From: Antedon bifida
Lineage: Eukaryota; Echinodermata; Crinoidea; Comatulida; Antedonidae
Assembly (NCBI GenBank): GCA_963402885.1
Contig: OY727097.1
Location: 12,648,001 to 12,712,000, forward strand
Length of the DNA stretch: 64,000 nt
Reading direction: 5' to 3'
The stretch's first letter is position 1. Every line of letters begins with the position of its first letter. A program made the position numbers and the translations under genes. The notes under the pieces are model-generated. The model saw only the letters and a list, made by a program, of their open reading frames with translations, was not told the DNA's origin and did no database searches. Shown piece by piece: positions 1 through 10,959 of the stretch.

Positions 1-413
1 TAACAAAGACATTCCCTAACATTCAGTGCTCTAAATGGTAAAAACTATTACGGAATCTATTTGCACGAGGGGTGATGGACCGCTTTCTTGAACTTCAAAA
101 ATAGTGCATATAAGATGGGTTGGGTCAAATGTGTTTTCTTAGTATAGTAGAGTGATCTATAATCAATCAAATTGAGATCTGCTCAATTCTAAGTATACGA
201 GAAGCATAATTAACAATACATTTGAGTTCCAACTTATCCCGGTAAACCATGCTTCAATGAAAAAAAGTGAGAATACTTTCAATGACCGATTTATATAAAA
301 AAAAAACATAGGCCTAATGGGAGGTTTAACTTCAAAATATGCAAAAAGTAAAAACGTTGAGCATGGGCCTTTTTGATAGCCTTAGTAATAATACTTATTG
401 TCGTGCCATTTAA

Positions 414-1009
414 AGCTCAGGTACAGGCATGAATTTTAAATATAATATCTGGTTAATTGTACATAAATCAAATATTTGTAACAGAAATCAAGACAAAAAA
501 CATGAATTTCCCTTAATATGGTCAAATACAAAATTTAGCAAAATTCTGCCATAAAAGCCAGGCATACCTTTTTTCAGTAGTTAGGTAGTTTAACCTAATG
601 TAATAACATGTCTGTTGACTCCCTAGAAGGTGAAAAAAATGGTGGATATACGGTGGATAATTATTGCTATATACCATGAAAATAAAAATCTGAAATTGAA
701 TAAAAAATACCAGAAATGTAAAATTCAAGTTATATTACCTATAATTCGTCATCTGATAACATTTTTTACCACACCGTTTATTTTTCATAGCTTTTTAAAA
801 TGCCTCTCTATTTACAAAATTTGTGTACAAAAGAATAGAGATTTTACTGTGTAATTTGAACTATCCCCCCACTGATAAGAAAGTGCTTATTTTCAACAAG
901 CTCGTGTAACACAAATAAAATCCCAAAAATTATGAAACATAGGGGAAACTATAGATCGATAATTATTGGAATGTATGATCAATAGAAATGTTTTGCCCGC
1001 ACCTGGCCT
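414..1009. mobile_element. TTAA-flanked short transposon (piggyBac-type MITE candidate), 596 bp
   Basis: TTAA stands on both sides (410-413 and 1010-1013). The paralogous intron at about 25035-25041 has the uninterrupted site with a single TTTAA, so this is a clean insertion. The ends form an imperfect inverted repeat: AGCTCAGGTACAGGCA at left matches the complement of the right end at 12 of 16 positions. No transposase frame is present, so it is non-autonomous. TTAA duplication is the hallmark of piggyBac, which is the basis of the family guess. Confidence 0.65.
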
Positions 1010-1606
1010 TTAAGATCTCTAGTGCTTTATTTACAATGTCAATTCCAGAGTGGGTATTTCATATTGTAGGTGATTTACATTTGTGTGTTATAATTATTTC
1101 GAGTGTTTCACCTGCTTTGATAGAAACTATACTGTAATGAGTTGAAAATGTAAACATATTAGTGTAGGCCTATTGGTAAACACATGATGTACTGCAAACC
1201 AAAATAGTGTATTTGTGCACATAATAGTAGGTGACATTTGTAATTGAGACCGTTTTATTTGACACGAAAAAGCATGTGAAGTCTTTAAAAACGTACGTAA
1301 TCATATAATGTAGTACATTTTGAATGTTGACATGACATGATAAACAATAAATATGTTCCTTCTAACAGAGTTCAACTTAGATTTTTCTCGGGTTACTTGG
1401 ATTTCGTTCTTAAATACGGTGTATTGTTGTATTTATTGTAATGCCATGTGTTCTCTACAGGTCGATATTACATAGTTTGGGTGCGGACATTTCTCTTAGT
1501 ATTATTGGGTAACACCGTGGCTTAAAAATATATTGTTTATTATAAAACATAGACCTCTTCAAAAACACTTTAAAATTCAGAGAGTTTTAGTATTATAGTA
1601 TTACAG

Positions 1607-1795
1607 TTGAACTTCCGTGAGCGGCCACCTCCCTTAACGGCCGTACTTTCAAAAAGCCTGTTTGTTCTTCATCTAATTAGTGGACCTCCTGTAAGCAGCC
1701 ATATGACGTGAGCGGCCGCGGCAAATTTGTTTACAATACATTAGATTGTTTGTATGGTAAATTACCTCCCTGTAAGCAGCCACCCCAAAAAATCG
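1607..1795. repeat. Cluster of GC-rich CCTCC-GTAAGCGGCCAC boxes
   Basis: Variants of CCTCCCGTAAGCGGCCAC occur near 1616, 1684, 1708 and 1766, with another at 2185. The same cluster is in R1 copy 2 near 25887, 25960 and 26037. CAGTTGAACTTCC followed by GCGGCCACC resembles the terminal repeats of pogo/Tigger-type Tc1-mariner elements, but I cannot find a matching opposite end, so the class is not settled. Confidence 0.4.
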
Positions 1796-1808
1796 TATTG
1801 ACTTTTGA

Positions 1809-1928
1809 CAACAAGGCCATTATACATGACTGCATTCACGTGCGCACATTTTAGTTAGTGTTTACCGACCGACCAACCGACCGACCGACATAGTGAGCTG
1901 TAGAGTCGCGTTTTGCACGCGATTAAAA
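1809..1928 (+). repeat. CCGACC element, short solo copy
   Basis: A roughly 120-bp unit. It starts CAAGGCCATTATACATG, contains a run of CCGA/CCAA tetramers, then GACATAGTGAGCTGTAGAG, and ends in a degenerate hairpin GTCGCG...CGCGAT followed by TAAAAA. A paralogous copy lies in R1 copy 2 at 26087-26205. Confidence 0.65.
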
Positions 1929-3719
1929 ATGCAATGTTGATACTTATATTGTGCTTTATATAATTATTAGCTTTATTTCGAAGCGGTTTTAAAAATATTC
2001 CTGTGTTTTTTAGATGAGATGAGAAAACTACAACTTTTGACCAACCGATTTTTCTGAAAATCATAAATAATACTAAACCATCTGATTATAAATTAAATGG
2101 AGAATATAGAGGCTAGTTGCGTTCAGAAAGCTGAAAAATATCGTGCATAGTCATAATACGTGATTTTGGCCCTCTATCGGCAGAACCTCCCGTAATCGGC
2201 CACTTTTCAATTCCATAAAATAAGGCAATTAATAGGAGTTGATACATTAGTGGTTACAACAGCCCAGGTCTATAGTCTACTTTAGGTAAGTATAGTCAAC
2301 AATATGAATTCCAAAAAAGTGAGTGACCTGCTACATAACAAACACTGAATGTATATAGTTTTCCAAAGAATGCGCTACCTTGCTAAATTAAACTAAATTT
2401 GAACTCATCAAGCCCAAAGACGTTCATTTTTGTCGCAAATACTGTAGTAGCAAATGCAAGCGTAAGCTTGATATTTAGGCCTAGCCTAGATGTCATAAGG
2501 AAGCCCATTAATTACAATTGTCACGGCTGGTCTCTTCAGAAAATAGCGAACCTACGAACCCCTCTTGCTATGGGCTTGCACTTCACAGTGAGTTATCCTC
2601 GTTAACGCACACCCTGTAACTAACATGAAATACACATACTCTATGACCCGTAAAAAAAATGTTTATAGTGTGTCTATTCTGTGTCATACAATATTAAGTG
2701 CGAATAGCCAATAAGAAAAGGTTAATATTCTATTCTAAATTTCACTCAGATGTGTTACTTTTCACTATGATCACACGATTACAAAATCTGCAACAGTTGA
2801 CCACATACGAATGACAATAGGTTCTTTTTAGAATTATTAACATTAATTGACTTAACGGCCACCAACTGTTAGTACTCAGTTTAATAAAAGTCCAAGTCTC
2901 GCTTGTACAGAGAACTTGAAATGAAAACTTTTACAGATACAATATCATTTCACTATAAATCATGTGTATATAAACAACACTGGATGTGTTTACAATTGCC
3001 ATTTCACGGCAATACGATTGAGTTTCATAGGAAACAAAGTTAGAGATTATAAGTTTCTGAAATATACTGTAGTGCTGCTGCTGTGTTATCTGAGAACGTT
3101 TATAATCTAATCACATTATGTGTTCAATTATCTCAACACAAATACCAATTGAAATGCCTTTTAAATATGTCTACTATAATCTTTTCCATACAAACAATGA
3201 AAACGCATATCCATCATTACTAGTAAGTAAGTTATCAGGGATAGTTATGGCTTCCATCTCATTGAACCCGTACGTTCTATCACTTAAACTATTAAGATTA
3301 CACACCTGTTCATGTGCGCCATATTATTGCTCATATATTTTATACCAAAAAAGAAATGTTACAAGCCCGGTTAATGTATTGATTCAACATTACTTTGTTT
3401 ACCAATTGGGGTTGCATATTCATGTGAAGTAATAATTATATTAATAAGGTCAACAATCGGGAAACCAAATTTCCAGATGTCTCTCTGTATGCAATATTCT
3501 GCTACCATTAGCATAAACTGCATTGTCAACTTTATTATTGGTTCTTAATAACAACAGAGGCTAAATTTGAACCAGAACACTGGGGTGGTAACCCCATTTC
3601 ATCACAAAAGATGCACTGGGTTCTTTATAATCCCGTTTAAAACTAGTTGTGGTGCCAGGATATTCGTGACAGGGGGATATGCGAGCGAAGCGAGCATCAC
3701 TTGGCTGATGGCCAGGGGA

Positions 3720-4480
3720 CAATAATGTTGTTAACAATAATAGCAGAACTTGTATTATCAAGATACTGATTTATGGCCTGGTGGCCCGTGTTGAATCCAC
3801 AAATGTGAACATTTGTGGTCGTTTTCACATTTGTAGGTCTTGGTTTTGTGTTGTTTTGTTTATGTCCTTTATTACTGTATGTTAATTTCATTGATATGTA
3901 TGCTTTTGCTGTTTTAGTGTTAGTCTTTGAAGTAAATGTATTTGTTAGAATGGGGCAAACCTTCAACTAGCGAATGCTATTAATTGTTTGCTCCAATTTG
4001 CTTTTGCTATTCGTGACTAGGAGAACGTAAAAAATACAACACCGTATTAATTATAATCAAGAAGTGATAAATAAACAAAACAATGCTTGGTAAATTGTAG
4101 ATATAGCAGTCAATAAATTCTTCTACAAATATAAATGTGTTTGTGTTATAATACAATATTGCGTTGATAAATACTATGTGGCGGGTTGTTTATGAGAGGG
4201 TGGATGTTGAATATCTTATCTAAAGATAGTTTATAGGGGAAAGGGCGTTTATTCAAATAAATGCGGTAGGCCTAATTGGATACTAATCAATACATTATTT
4301 ACTTTAATTCAAACACCAAATAATGACAATCATCAGTGGGCCATTTTGGAAAACACGTTTTAGACGGCTTGCAACATGGGTCAAAGCTCAATGGCGATAC
4401 ACATGCAGATAGTGTGCAACCTGTTCAAACCAAACATCAACTCAACAACTCGGCTATCATTCGGCTATATCGAGATTTTA
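3720..4480. repeat. Intron paralogue R2, copy 1
   Basis: Sequence such as GATATAGCAGTCAATAAATTC and TGTGTTATAATACAATATTG recurs at about 30940-31290, 44200-44550 and 56800-56960. It is non-coding. The R1-to-R2 junction near 3720 also marks where R1 copy 2 instead runs into the 21-bp minisatellite. Confidence 0.65.
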
Positions 4481-4714
4481 ATATAATATAATAATAGGCT
4501 ATAATCAGTTCTCCTGATGTAGGCATAATGTACTTTTTACCCGGTTTATAATATTTAAAATTGTATATACTGATTTCACAATTTCCCCCGCGATCGTTTT
4601 TTGCACAACCAAAAATGTGATGATGTCATATAACTACCATAGTTGGGCACATCACATTTTTTTTTTGTCAAACTAAGTTTATAGTGTAGAAAGAGCTTTA
4701 AATATTATGCGTGG

Positions 4715-4944
4715 ATCCCTTTGACCTGGAGGGAGAGTACCCGTCAGGGTCCCTACCAAGGGTTACAGGTCTCAGGTTTTTAGTTGTTTTTAAAATTAAT
4801 TAGTGTTCCATGACATTCCCATCAAAATTAACGTCTCTCATAAAATGAAGAAAAGTTGTGCTATGTCAACATAATGTCAATGACGGCGAAATGTCCCCAA
4901 TAATGGGGATAGCTATGAAAACAAGTAAGTAAGTAAGTAAGTGG
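4715..4944 (+). mobile_element. Short retroposon with (AAGT)n tail
   Basis: The sequence GCGTGGCCGTAA at 9975-9990 (block B) is split here by 230 bp beginning ATCCCTTTGACCTGGAGGG and ending in five AAGT repeats. GTGG stands at both junctions (4711-4714 and 4941-4944), a likely target duplication. The tail places the 3' end on the right. No tRNA-like promoter is visible, so a 5'-truncated LINE end is the best reading. Confidence 0.6.
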
Positions 4945-5046
4945 CCGTAAGAAAAAACAGTCGCAAAATAGTATTAGTGAAACGCGTAATAACATTTCAG
5001 TAATAATTATTAATTCATAAAGTTTATGACATAATTAAATTAAAAA

Positions 5047-5185
5047 ATGTATTACAAAGTGCGACAGACAGTTATTACAAAGTGTGACAGCTCGATTACT
5101 ACAAAGCTGCAAAGGTTATCAAAAAGTGTGCGCGACAGGTACTACAAAGTGTTATGTGACGATTATTATAAAGTGCGACAGTACA
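5047..5185. repeat. Degenerate minisatellite, ATTACAAAGTGCGACAG unit
   Basis: About six to seven imperfect 17-24-bp units. The equivalent stretch has two units in block B (10078-10122) and about two in blocks C (16140-16190) and E (45347-45385). The 73-codon open frame over it simply follows the repeat. Confidence 0.65.
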
Positions 5186-5588
5186 AACGGGGTTTACAGA
5201 TAGTAATTATATGCGATGTTTCAAGACAGTACTTATCAGGAATTGACCCTATTTGTGTTCTTTCTTGAATTTCGGGATCATAAATTTGCAAAATAATATT
5301 AGTGAGATCTTGCTTGGAAGTTCAAGGCTTTAAATGACCGCGACTTAAAAACTTTCTTTGATTGATCTGACTTCCCGATGTCAAGATTAACCTTGATAAG
5401 GCAACGGTGTTCCGAATCATGTGAGGGGTACCTTGCAGTTCTCGACAATACAGTTATCCTAACTACAAAGTAGGCCTTAGTTGGTTCATTTAGGTATGTT
5501 ATTACCGATACGCCCTTTAAATTGTAAAATTAGCATTTTGTTTTAATCACACTGAATTATAGCACATAATTAGTATTGTAACACTTAC

Positions 5589-5687
5589 ATTTTCCTGAAG
5601 ATCCAAATTAGCTCCAGCCTTGATCAAAATAGTGCAAACATCTGTGTGGCCTTTTACTGCAGCCACATGTAAAGGTGACGCTCCAGT
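5589..5687 (-). CDS. Ankyrin-repeat exon A (most downstream visible)
   Basis: A 99-bp phase 0/0 exon reading TGASPLHVAAVKGHTDVC, then TILIKAGANLDLQEN. The acceptor is TTTCAG|ACT and the donor is AAT|GTAAGTG. This copy has the most canonical ankyrin sequence (SPLHVAA, GHTDV). No further exon is recognisable between here and position 1, so the next downstream exon lies outside the window or belongs to a different domain type. Confidence 0.9.
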
Positions 5688-6479
5688 CTGAAATATTACA
5701 AACATTATGTTATAGTATGTTTCACTCTAAACAAAGTATTGTACTGAAATCAATGCGATGTGATCAATTAACAATAACGTTTTGGATTTAAGTATGCTAC
5801 ATTTTTAATTTAAATAAAGATTAATGTATTGTATACGTATACATTTTTCTTGCTTTTATAACTTTTATAGTACTTTATAAATGTAAAACATGTGTTTTTT
5901 TGCCTGAAATGTAAACACTTCATCCGGTAGTGCTAACTAGTCTCAGTGTAAATTATGATAAAGTGTTGACGGGAGGACGTTCTGCCGATAGAGGGCCAAA
6001 ATCACGTATTTTTTTCATTTATTTATTTATTCAATATATCGTAATCGCAGCACAATGCTGAATTAAAACAATATTAACATGATAATGTACACATCAAAAG
6101 GACAAAAAATCTAAAAAATTACAAATGTAAAAATATAAAGGTACAAAATTCAAGAATCGATAAAAATATACAAAATTGAAAATAGACAAAAAGTAGCACA
6201 AAAGCACGCGGGCAGAATTTGCACATGACGACCAATAAAACAAGAATCATTTGTCATTAAGGAGTTTGGTGAGAAAGGGTATAGCACTTTTGGCATATCT
6301 TTTGGTTCCTTCGGTTCGGTACCTTTATGCCAAATATGTATCTATATCGTTTTGAGAATGACAGAATTATTTTACTACTATACATTGGTTTGTAAATGAA
6401 TACGTTTATAAATACCTATTAAGTCATGTTAATGAAAATGAGAAGAAATTACAATAAAGGTGGGTGATTCCCATGAAAG

Positions 6480-7610
6480 TTAAAAAAAAAATATCTTTCG
6501 AGCACGGGGGATTAGAAATTCGTTGGATTTTCTAAGGAGCATACTGTGAGTACGAGAATTAATAGGAAACCACTCTTTGATGGAATTGGAACAGACGCGT
6601 CGATGTGCAAATTCTTTAAATAATTTAATTCTTCTCGTATCAAGCGTTTGAAGATTAGTACTTTTAAGTGCGTTAAGATATCTGTCGTACTTAGGTTCCA
6701 ATATAATCCGAAGCGCACTTTTTTTAATTCGTTCAATTATGAGAGACTGTTTTATAGTAATACAACTATGCCACGCTGTTGAGGCATTCTTGACAATAGG
6801 ACGAACGGACACCAAATCGCAAGCATAAACTCCAAAACGCTTGAGACGATTAAGTATATATAATCTACGGCTGCTATTAGAAATCATATTGCTAACAAGA
6901 GTATCCCATCTTAAATTTGCTTGTATAGGGATACCGAGAATTTTTATTTCATGCACAAAATCAAGCAATTTACCACCTATAACTAAGTTTGGAGGATCGG
7001 GAGGGTGTTTTTTAAAACAAACTTGCAAGGCTTTACATTTTGATGTATTTGGATTGAGTTTGAGAAAGTTGTGACTAGCCCAGTTATCTAGATCACAAAC
7101 GTCAGAATCAACAAAAGTGGGATCGCTAGCACGACGGACCTCAACAAGGCTAATATCGTCAACATACTTAAATTTAGATGATTGGGCGTTTACTGCAGCA
7201 TCGTTAATTATAACGTTAAAAATAATTGGTCCAAACTTAGTACCATGAGGGACGCCACAAGAGAGCGTTACCCATTCAGAGAGTTCGGAATGGTAACGAA
7301 CTCTTTGGCGTCTGTTGGTAAGAAAGTCAACTACCCAGGGCAATATTTCATTTCGAACACCAAGATCAAGAAGCTTTTGCATTGCAAGCGTATGATTGAC
7401 GGAATCAAAAGCCTTGATGAAGTCAGTCGCAACTAACGTACCGACTGTGTTTGGTTTGTCAGAGCCTTTATAAAGAGTATCCAACATCTCAACCAGACAA
7501 TGAGTTGTTGAAGATCCCTTAATTCCAACAAATTGATGATGATCAATTCGGGTGGGGGGGTTGGGGTGTGGAGATATCGTTACCGAACCATTTACAAACA
7601 AACTCCTCAT
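6480..7610 (-). pseudogene. LINE-A reverse transcriptase, C-terminal 376 codons
   Basis: The longest intact piece of LINE-A reverse transcriptase in the window. Palm motifs in order are TDFIKAFDSVNH (about residues 62-73), LSCGVPHGTKFGPIIFNVII (about 116-135) and catalytic YVDD (149-152). The CR1-type C-terminal segment TAWHSCITIKQS and the RRIKLFKEFAHR block follow. The first 20 or so residues are out of the ancestral frame because of the C-run shift. Fingers-domain sequence lies upstream in other frames. Confidence 0.85.
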
Positions 7611-8466
7611 AGACTTTTGCTAGAATCGACGTGAGGGATATAGGGCGAAGATTTGAAACAATAGCAGGTTTAAATTTAGGGATAGGTGTAATAGTGGCGT
7701 CTTCCACATTTGAGGAATGGAACCTTGGGCAAGGGATGCATTAAGAATACTAGTAACAGGGATACTAAATTCGCATGCAAATTCTTTAATCAAATTTCCA
7801 GGACGTCCATCGGGTCATGGGGCTTTTCTGGCGTTAATTAATAAGGCTGTGAACATTTCCCAGATCTGAATATATGGGGGTGGGGGGGGGGGGGGGGGTT
7901 GGTGGGGATGGGTGGGATGTAAGGTTGGAAGGTAGGCTGGTATCTTATGGCGTTAAATCGGGCGGCTATTATGTAAGATTGAGGCAAAACTCTGATTGAT
8001 TGCCTTAGCAATGGGGGACTCCGGGGACTGAAATGTTGGGAAGGGATTGTAATTTATTGCTCATAATTTGGATTCCTTTATGCCAATTGGATGGATCATT
8101 CTCTTTTAAATTTTAAAGGCGGTCTTGATAAAAGGATTTTTTGATTATTTGATAGAGAAAATGATTTTGTTTCTAAGGAAGCGCCACAGGTACGTTTTAT
8201 TTTGGCAAAAGGTTACTTGGCGCTTTTTAATGAGAATCTTAATTTCTGGGGTCATCCAAGGTTTGTCATTAGTATGCATTTTAGAAGTTTTTAGTGGAAA
8301 GTGAGTGTTAATAAAAAATTGACTGTACGATAAAATAAATCAGCCTTAGCTTGAGGTGACTTAGCTTCTAGGACTTCAACCCAAGATTGGCCAGTTATCC
8401 ACCTCCCAAATTCAAACATATGATGCTTAGGCATAGGTCTAAAAATATTTTTCCTAATACTACCCT

Positions 8467-9110
8467 TTAATTTAAGGCCGCTCGGAGCCCAAAAACAGTA
8501 TTATGGTCACTATTACAAATTGGTGCACAAACAACTGGTTTACAATAAACGTTATTAATGTTAGTAACAATAATGTCCAAAATAGCAAGTTCACGTGTAG
8601 GTGTCACGAACACTTGTTTCATAGAGTGAGCACGAAATGGGGTTGATATCAACTCTGTTAAAATCACCCAGTATGACGAAACCAATTTCCGGGTATATTG
8701 TCTTTAACTGATCAACAGTAAAAATTAAGTGGTCAACTAGCACTTGCTGATGTTCAGATTTTGGAGGTATATAAACAGCACAGACAGCTATCGCAGACAC
8801 CTTGCGTGGGAGTCGGTAAGGACGAACATACAGCCACAAACATTCAAGAACATTGGGAATAATAACATCTTTAATCGGCGTTGCATGCAGGGATATTGTC
8901 CGTTACGTAGACGGCAACTCCGCCACCAGTTTTTCCTCTCTTAATTTAGTGAAAACATTAAAGCCATCAATTGATAAGAAATCTGTCGAGATTGAATTCG
9001 ACTGCCATGTTTCTGTTACAACAGCTATATCAACAGGGCATATACAGTTATTCTTAATAACGGCTTCTAATTCGTCAATTTTGTTGTGTACGGAGCGAGT
9101 GTTTGTAAGT
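8467..9110 (-). pseudogene. LINE-A endonuclease domain, frameshifted
   Basis: Pieces in two frames give TNTRSVHNKIDELEAV, VVTETWQS, GGGVAVYVTDNIP, AVYIPPKSEHQQ, GFVILGDFN and TRELAILDIIVTN. These are the expected order of an apurinic/apyrimidinic-like endonuclease with catalytic-region motifs TETW and GDFN. A five-T instead of six-T run near 8930 breaks the frame relative to the other copies. Confidence 0.8.
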
Positions 9111-9114
9111 AAAA

Positions 9115-9950
9115 CAAGGCCATATACATGGCTGCAGTCGCGTGCTCAAGTTAGTGTTTACCGACCAACCGACCGACCGACCGACCAACCGACTGAAATT
9201 GCTGAACATTTTTAAAAATGTTGAAAATGTTTAAAAACATTTATGACAATGACAATGACAACTTCTTTTATTTTCTTTGTAAATAAAGTAAATAAATAAA
9301 CAACTAAATTAACATTTATAATTACAAAATTGATTTAACAAAGAAAAGGGGAAAATTCTTGAAGCAGATGCTTATATTTTTCAAATTTACACGTGCGTAG
9401 CCTGTCACTTTTTACGTGCTCGTATAACGTAATTTCGAGTTGTAAAGTGAATCAAATATGATGACATTAAAAAAAGGTTGTAAAACAGAAATCGGTCAAA
9501 AAGATTGCGTATTAACGTGCAGTGCGCGAGCAAAAATCTGCGCACTCATTTCAAATTTTTAAACGCTTAAAATTGACTGAAACGTACTCTAATTTCATTG
9601 AAAATAAATTTGACAATTTTGAAAATGTTAAGCGCGCGTACGCATGCGCTGTATGCGCTACGCACGTAATTGTATTGCCATAATATGATGAAAAATAACC
9701 TGAAATTTATGAGTACCAAATTTTATTTAATTGTGATTCATGCTTATGAAGATATGATTACAAACGTGATTTTGTTCAATCGTGCGTAGACCGCGTAATT
9801 TTTGATTGCGCACCGTGAAAAACATAACCACGTCAACAAATGGACTTAGCTAGATGAAACTTATATCAAGACAAGGCCATATACAAGTTAGTGTTTACCG
9901 ACCTACCGACCGACCAACCGACCGACATAGTGAGGTAGACCACCAACAGA
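9115..9950 (+). mobile_element. CCGACC composite element, copy 1
   Basis: A CAAGGCCATATACATGG start, a CCGA/CCAA tetramer run at 9160-9196, and about 670 bp of unique sequence (rich in GCGC words near 9630-9670). A second CAAGGCCATATACAAG plus tetramer run follows at about 9873-9930. This copy has lost the terminal hairpin (GACATAGTGAG joins straight to GTAGACC). No open frame. The same composite lies at 13764-14595, 20340-21158 and 49032-49836, and reversed at 56990-57694. Confidence 0.65.
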
Positions 9951-10543
9951 GACAGAGCTTTAAATATTATGCGTGGCCGTAAAAAAAACAGTCGCAAAAT
10001 ATTATTAGTGAAACGCGTAATAACATTGCAGTAATAATTATTAATTCATAAAGTTTATGACATAATCAAATTAAAAATGTATTACAAAGTGCGACAGACA
10101 GTTATTACAAAGTGCGACAGTACAAACGGGGTTTACAGATAGTAATTATATGCGATGTTTCAAGACAGTACTTATCAGGAATTGACCCTATTTGTGTTCT
10201 TTCTTGAATTTCGGGATCATTAATTTGCAAAATAATATTAGTTCTTTGGTGAGATCTTGCTTGGAAGTTCAAGGCTTTAAATGACCGCGACTTAAAAACT
10301 GTCTTAGATTGATCTTACTTCCCGATGTCAAGATTAACCTTGATGAGGCAACGGTGTTCCGAATCATGTGAGGGGTACATTGCAGTTCTCGACAATACAG
10401 TCATCTTCACTACAAAGTAGACCTGAGTTGGTTCATTTAGGTATGTTATTACCGATACGCCCTTTAAATTGTAAAATTAGCACTTTGTTTTAATCACACT
10501 GAATTATATAGCACATATTAGTATTAATGTTTGTAACACTTAC

Positions 10544-10642
10544 ATTCCTCTGAAGATCCAAATTAGCTCCAGCCTTGATCAAAATGGAGCAAACATCTGT
10601 TTGGCCGTTTTGTGCAGCCATATATAAAGGTGATGCCCCATC
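10544..10642 (-). CDS. Ankyrin-repeat exon B
   Basis: A 99-bp phase 0/0 exon reading DGASPLYMAAQNGQTDVC, then SILIKAGANLDLQRN. The acceptor is TTTCAG|GAT and the donor is AAT|GTAAGTG. The ankyrin GH pair is GQ here; otherwise the consensus positions (PL, AA, G, TDV, L, AGA, LDLQ) are kept. It lies in the second of two adjacent blocks of about 5.3 kb; exon A is the equivalent exon of the first. Confidence 0.88.
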
Positions 10643-10959
10643 CTGAAATATTACAAACATTATGTTATAGTATGTTTCACTCTAAACAAAGTATTGAACT
10701 GAAATCAATGCGATGTGATCAATTAACAATAACGTTATGGATTTAAGTATGCTACATTGTTAAATTAAATAAAGATTAATGTATTGTATACGTATACATT
10801 TGTCTTGCTTGTATAATTTTTATAGTACTTTATTAATGTAAAACAAGTGTTTCTTTGCCTGAAATGTAAACACTTCCGGTAGTGCTAACTAGTGTCAGTG
10901 TAAATTATGATAAAGTGTTGACGGGAGGACGTTCTGCCGATAGAGGGCCAACATCACGT

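Larger units (their letters stand above)
1..3720. repeat. Intron paralogue R1, copy 1
   Basis: This stretch reappears with small differences at 24617-27840, partly at 31530-32835, and in a more diverged form at about 58980-60480. Shared landmarks include ATTCAGTGCTCTAAATGG near the start, GAGGGGTGATGGAC, and GATATGCGAGCGAAGCGAGC near 3680. It holds no exon I can support; short open frames here are not shared as proteins between the copies. Relative to copy 2 it carries an extra 596-bp element (414-1009) and lacks about 280 bp near 1565. Confidence 0.8.
6007..9114 (-). mobile_element. LINE-A copy 1, CR1/Jockey-like non-LTR retrotransposon, 5'-truncated
   Basis: Minus-strand element with an apurinic-type endonuclease (about 8467-9110), a linker and a reverse transcriptase (about 6480-7860). 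It ends in an A-rich tail with AAAT units at 6007-6033. Its endonuclease begins at once with TNTRSVHNKIDELEAV, next to the CCGACC element, so the 5' UTR and any ORF1 are missing. Several frameshifts (one base lost near 7695, one in a C-run near 7555) and a 17-bp G-run at 7882-7898 make it inactive. It lies in sense orientation within an ankyrin-gene intron. Confidence 0.85.
4690..9954. repeat. Duplication block A (about 5.3 kb)
   Basis: Begins at GAGCTTTAAATATTATGCG and runs to the same words at 9955, where block B starts, so A and B are in direct tandem. In order it contains a short minisatellite, ankyrin exon A, LINE-A and the CCGACC element. It lacks LINE-B. Confidence 0.75.

Noticed and set aside
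630-854. Short open frames in 1-4500 (for example 630-854, 3118-3432) as genes
   Set aside because: They lie in R1 intron sequence or inside the TTAA element, are not kept as proteins in the paralogous copies, and show no domain.
5970-6006. TTCTGCCGATAGAGGGCC next to LINE-A as part of the LINE 3' end
   Set aside because: The same words occur in reverse in R1 (about 2160, 26435 and 31695) without LINE-A, so they are flanking sequence.
6841-7436. Plus-strand frames overlapping LINE-A (and equivalents in other copies)
   Set aside because: They are antisense shadows of the reverse transcriptase. Their similarity among copies follows from the shared LINE sequence.
9115-9200. CCGACC runs as telomere-like or promoter GC boxes
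   Set aside because: They always occur inside the same interspersed element with fixed flanks, at both orientations, so they are part of a mobile repeat.
8853-9215. 120-codon plus-strand frame ending in a PTDRPTDQPT repeat
   Set aside because: It joins the antisense of the LINE-A endonuclease to the CCGA tetramer run; the PTDR repeat is the tetramer repeat read as codons.
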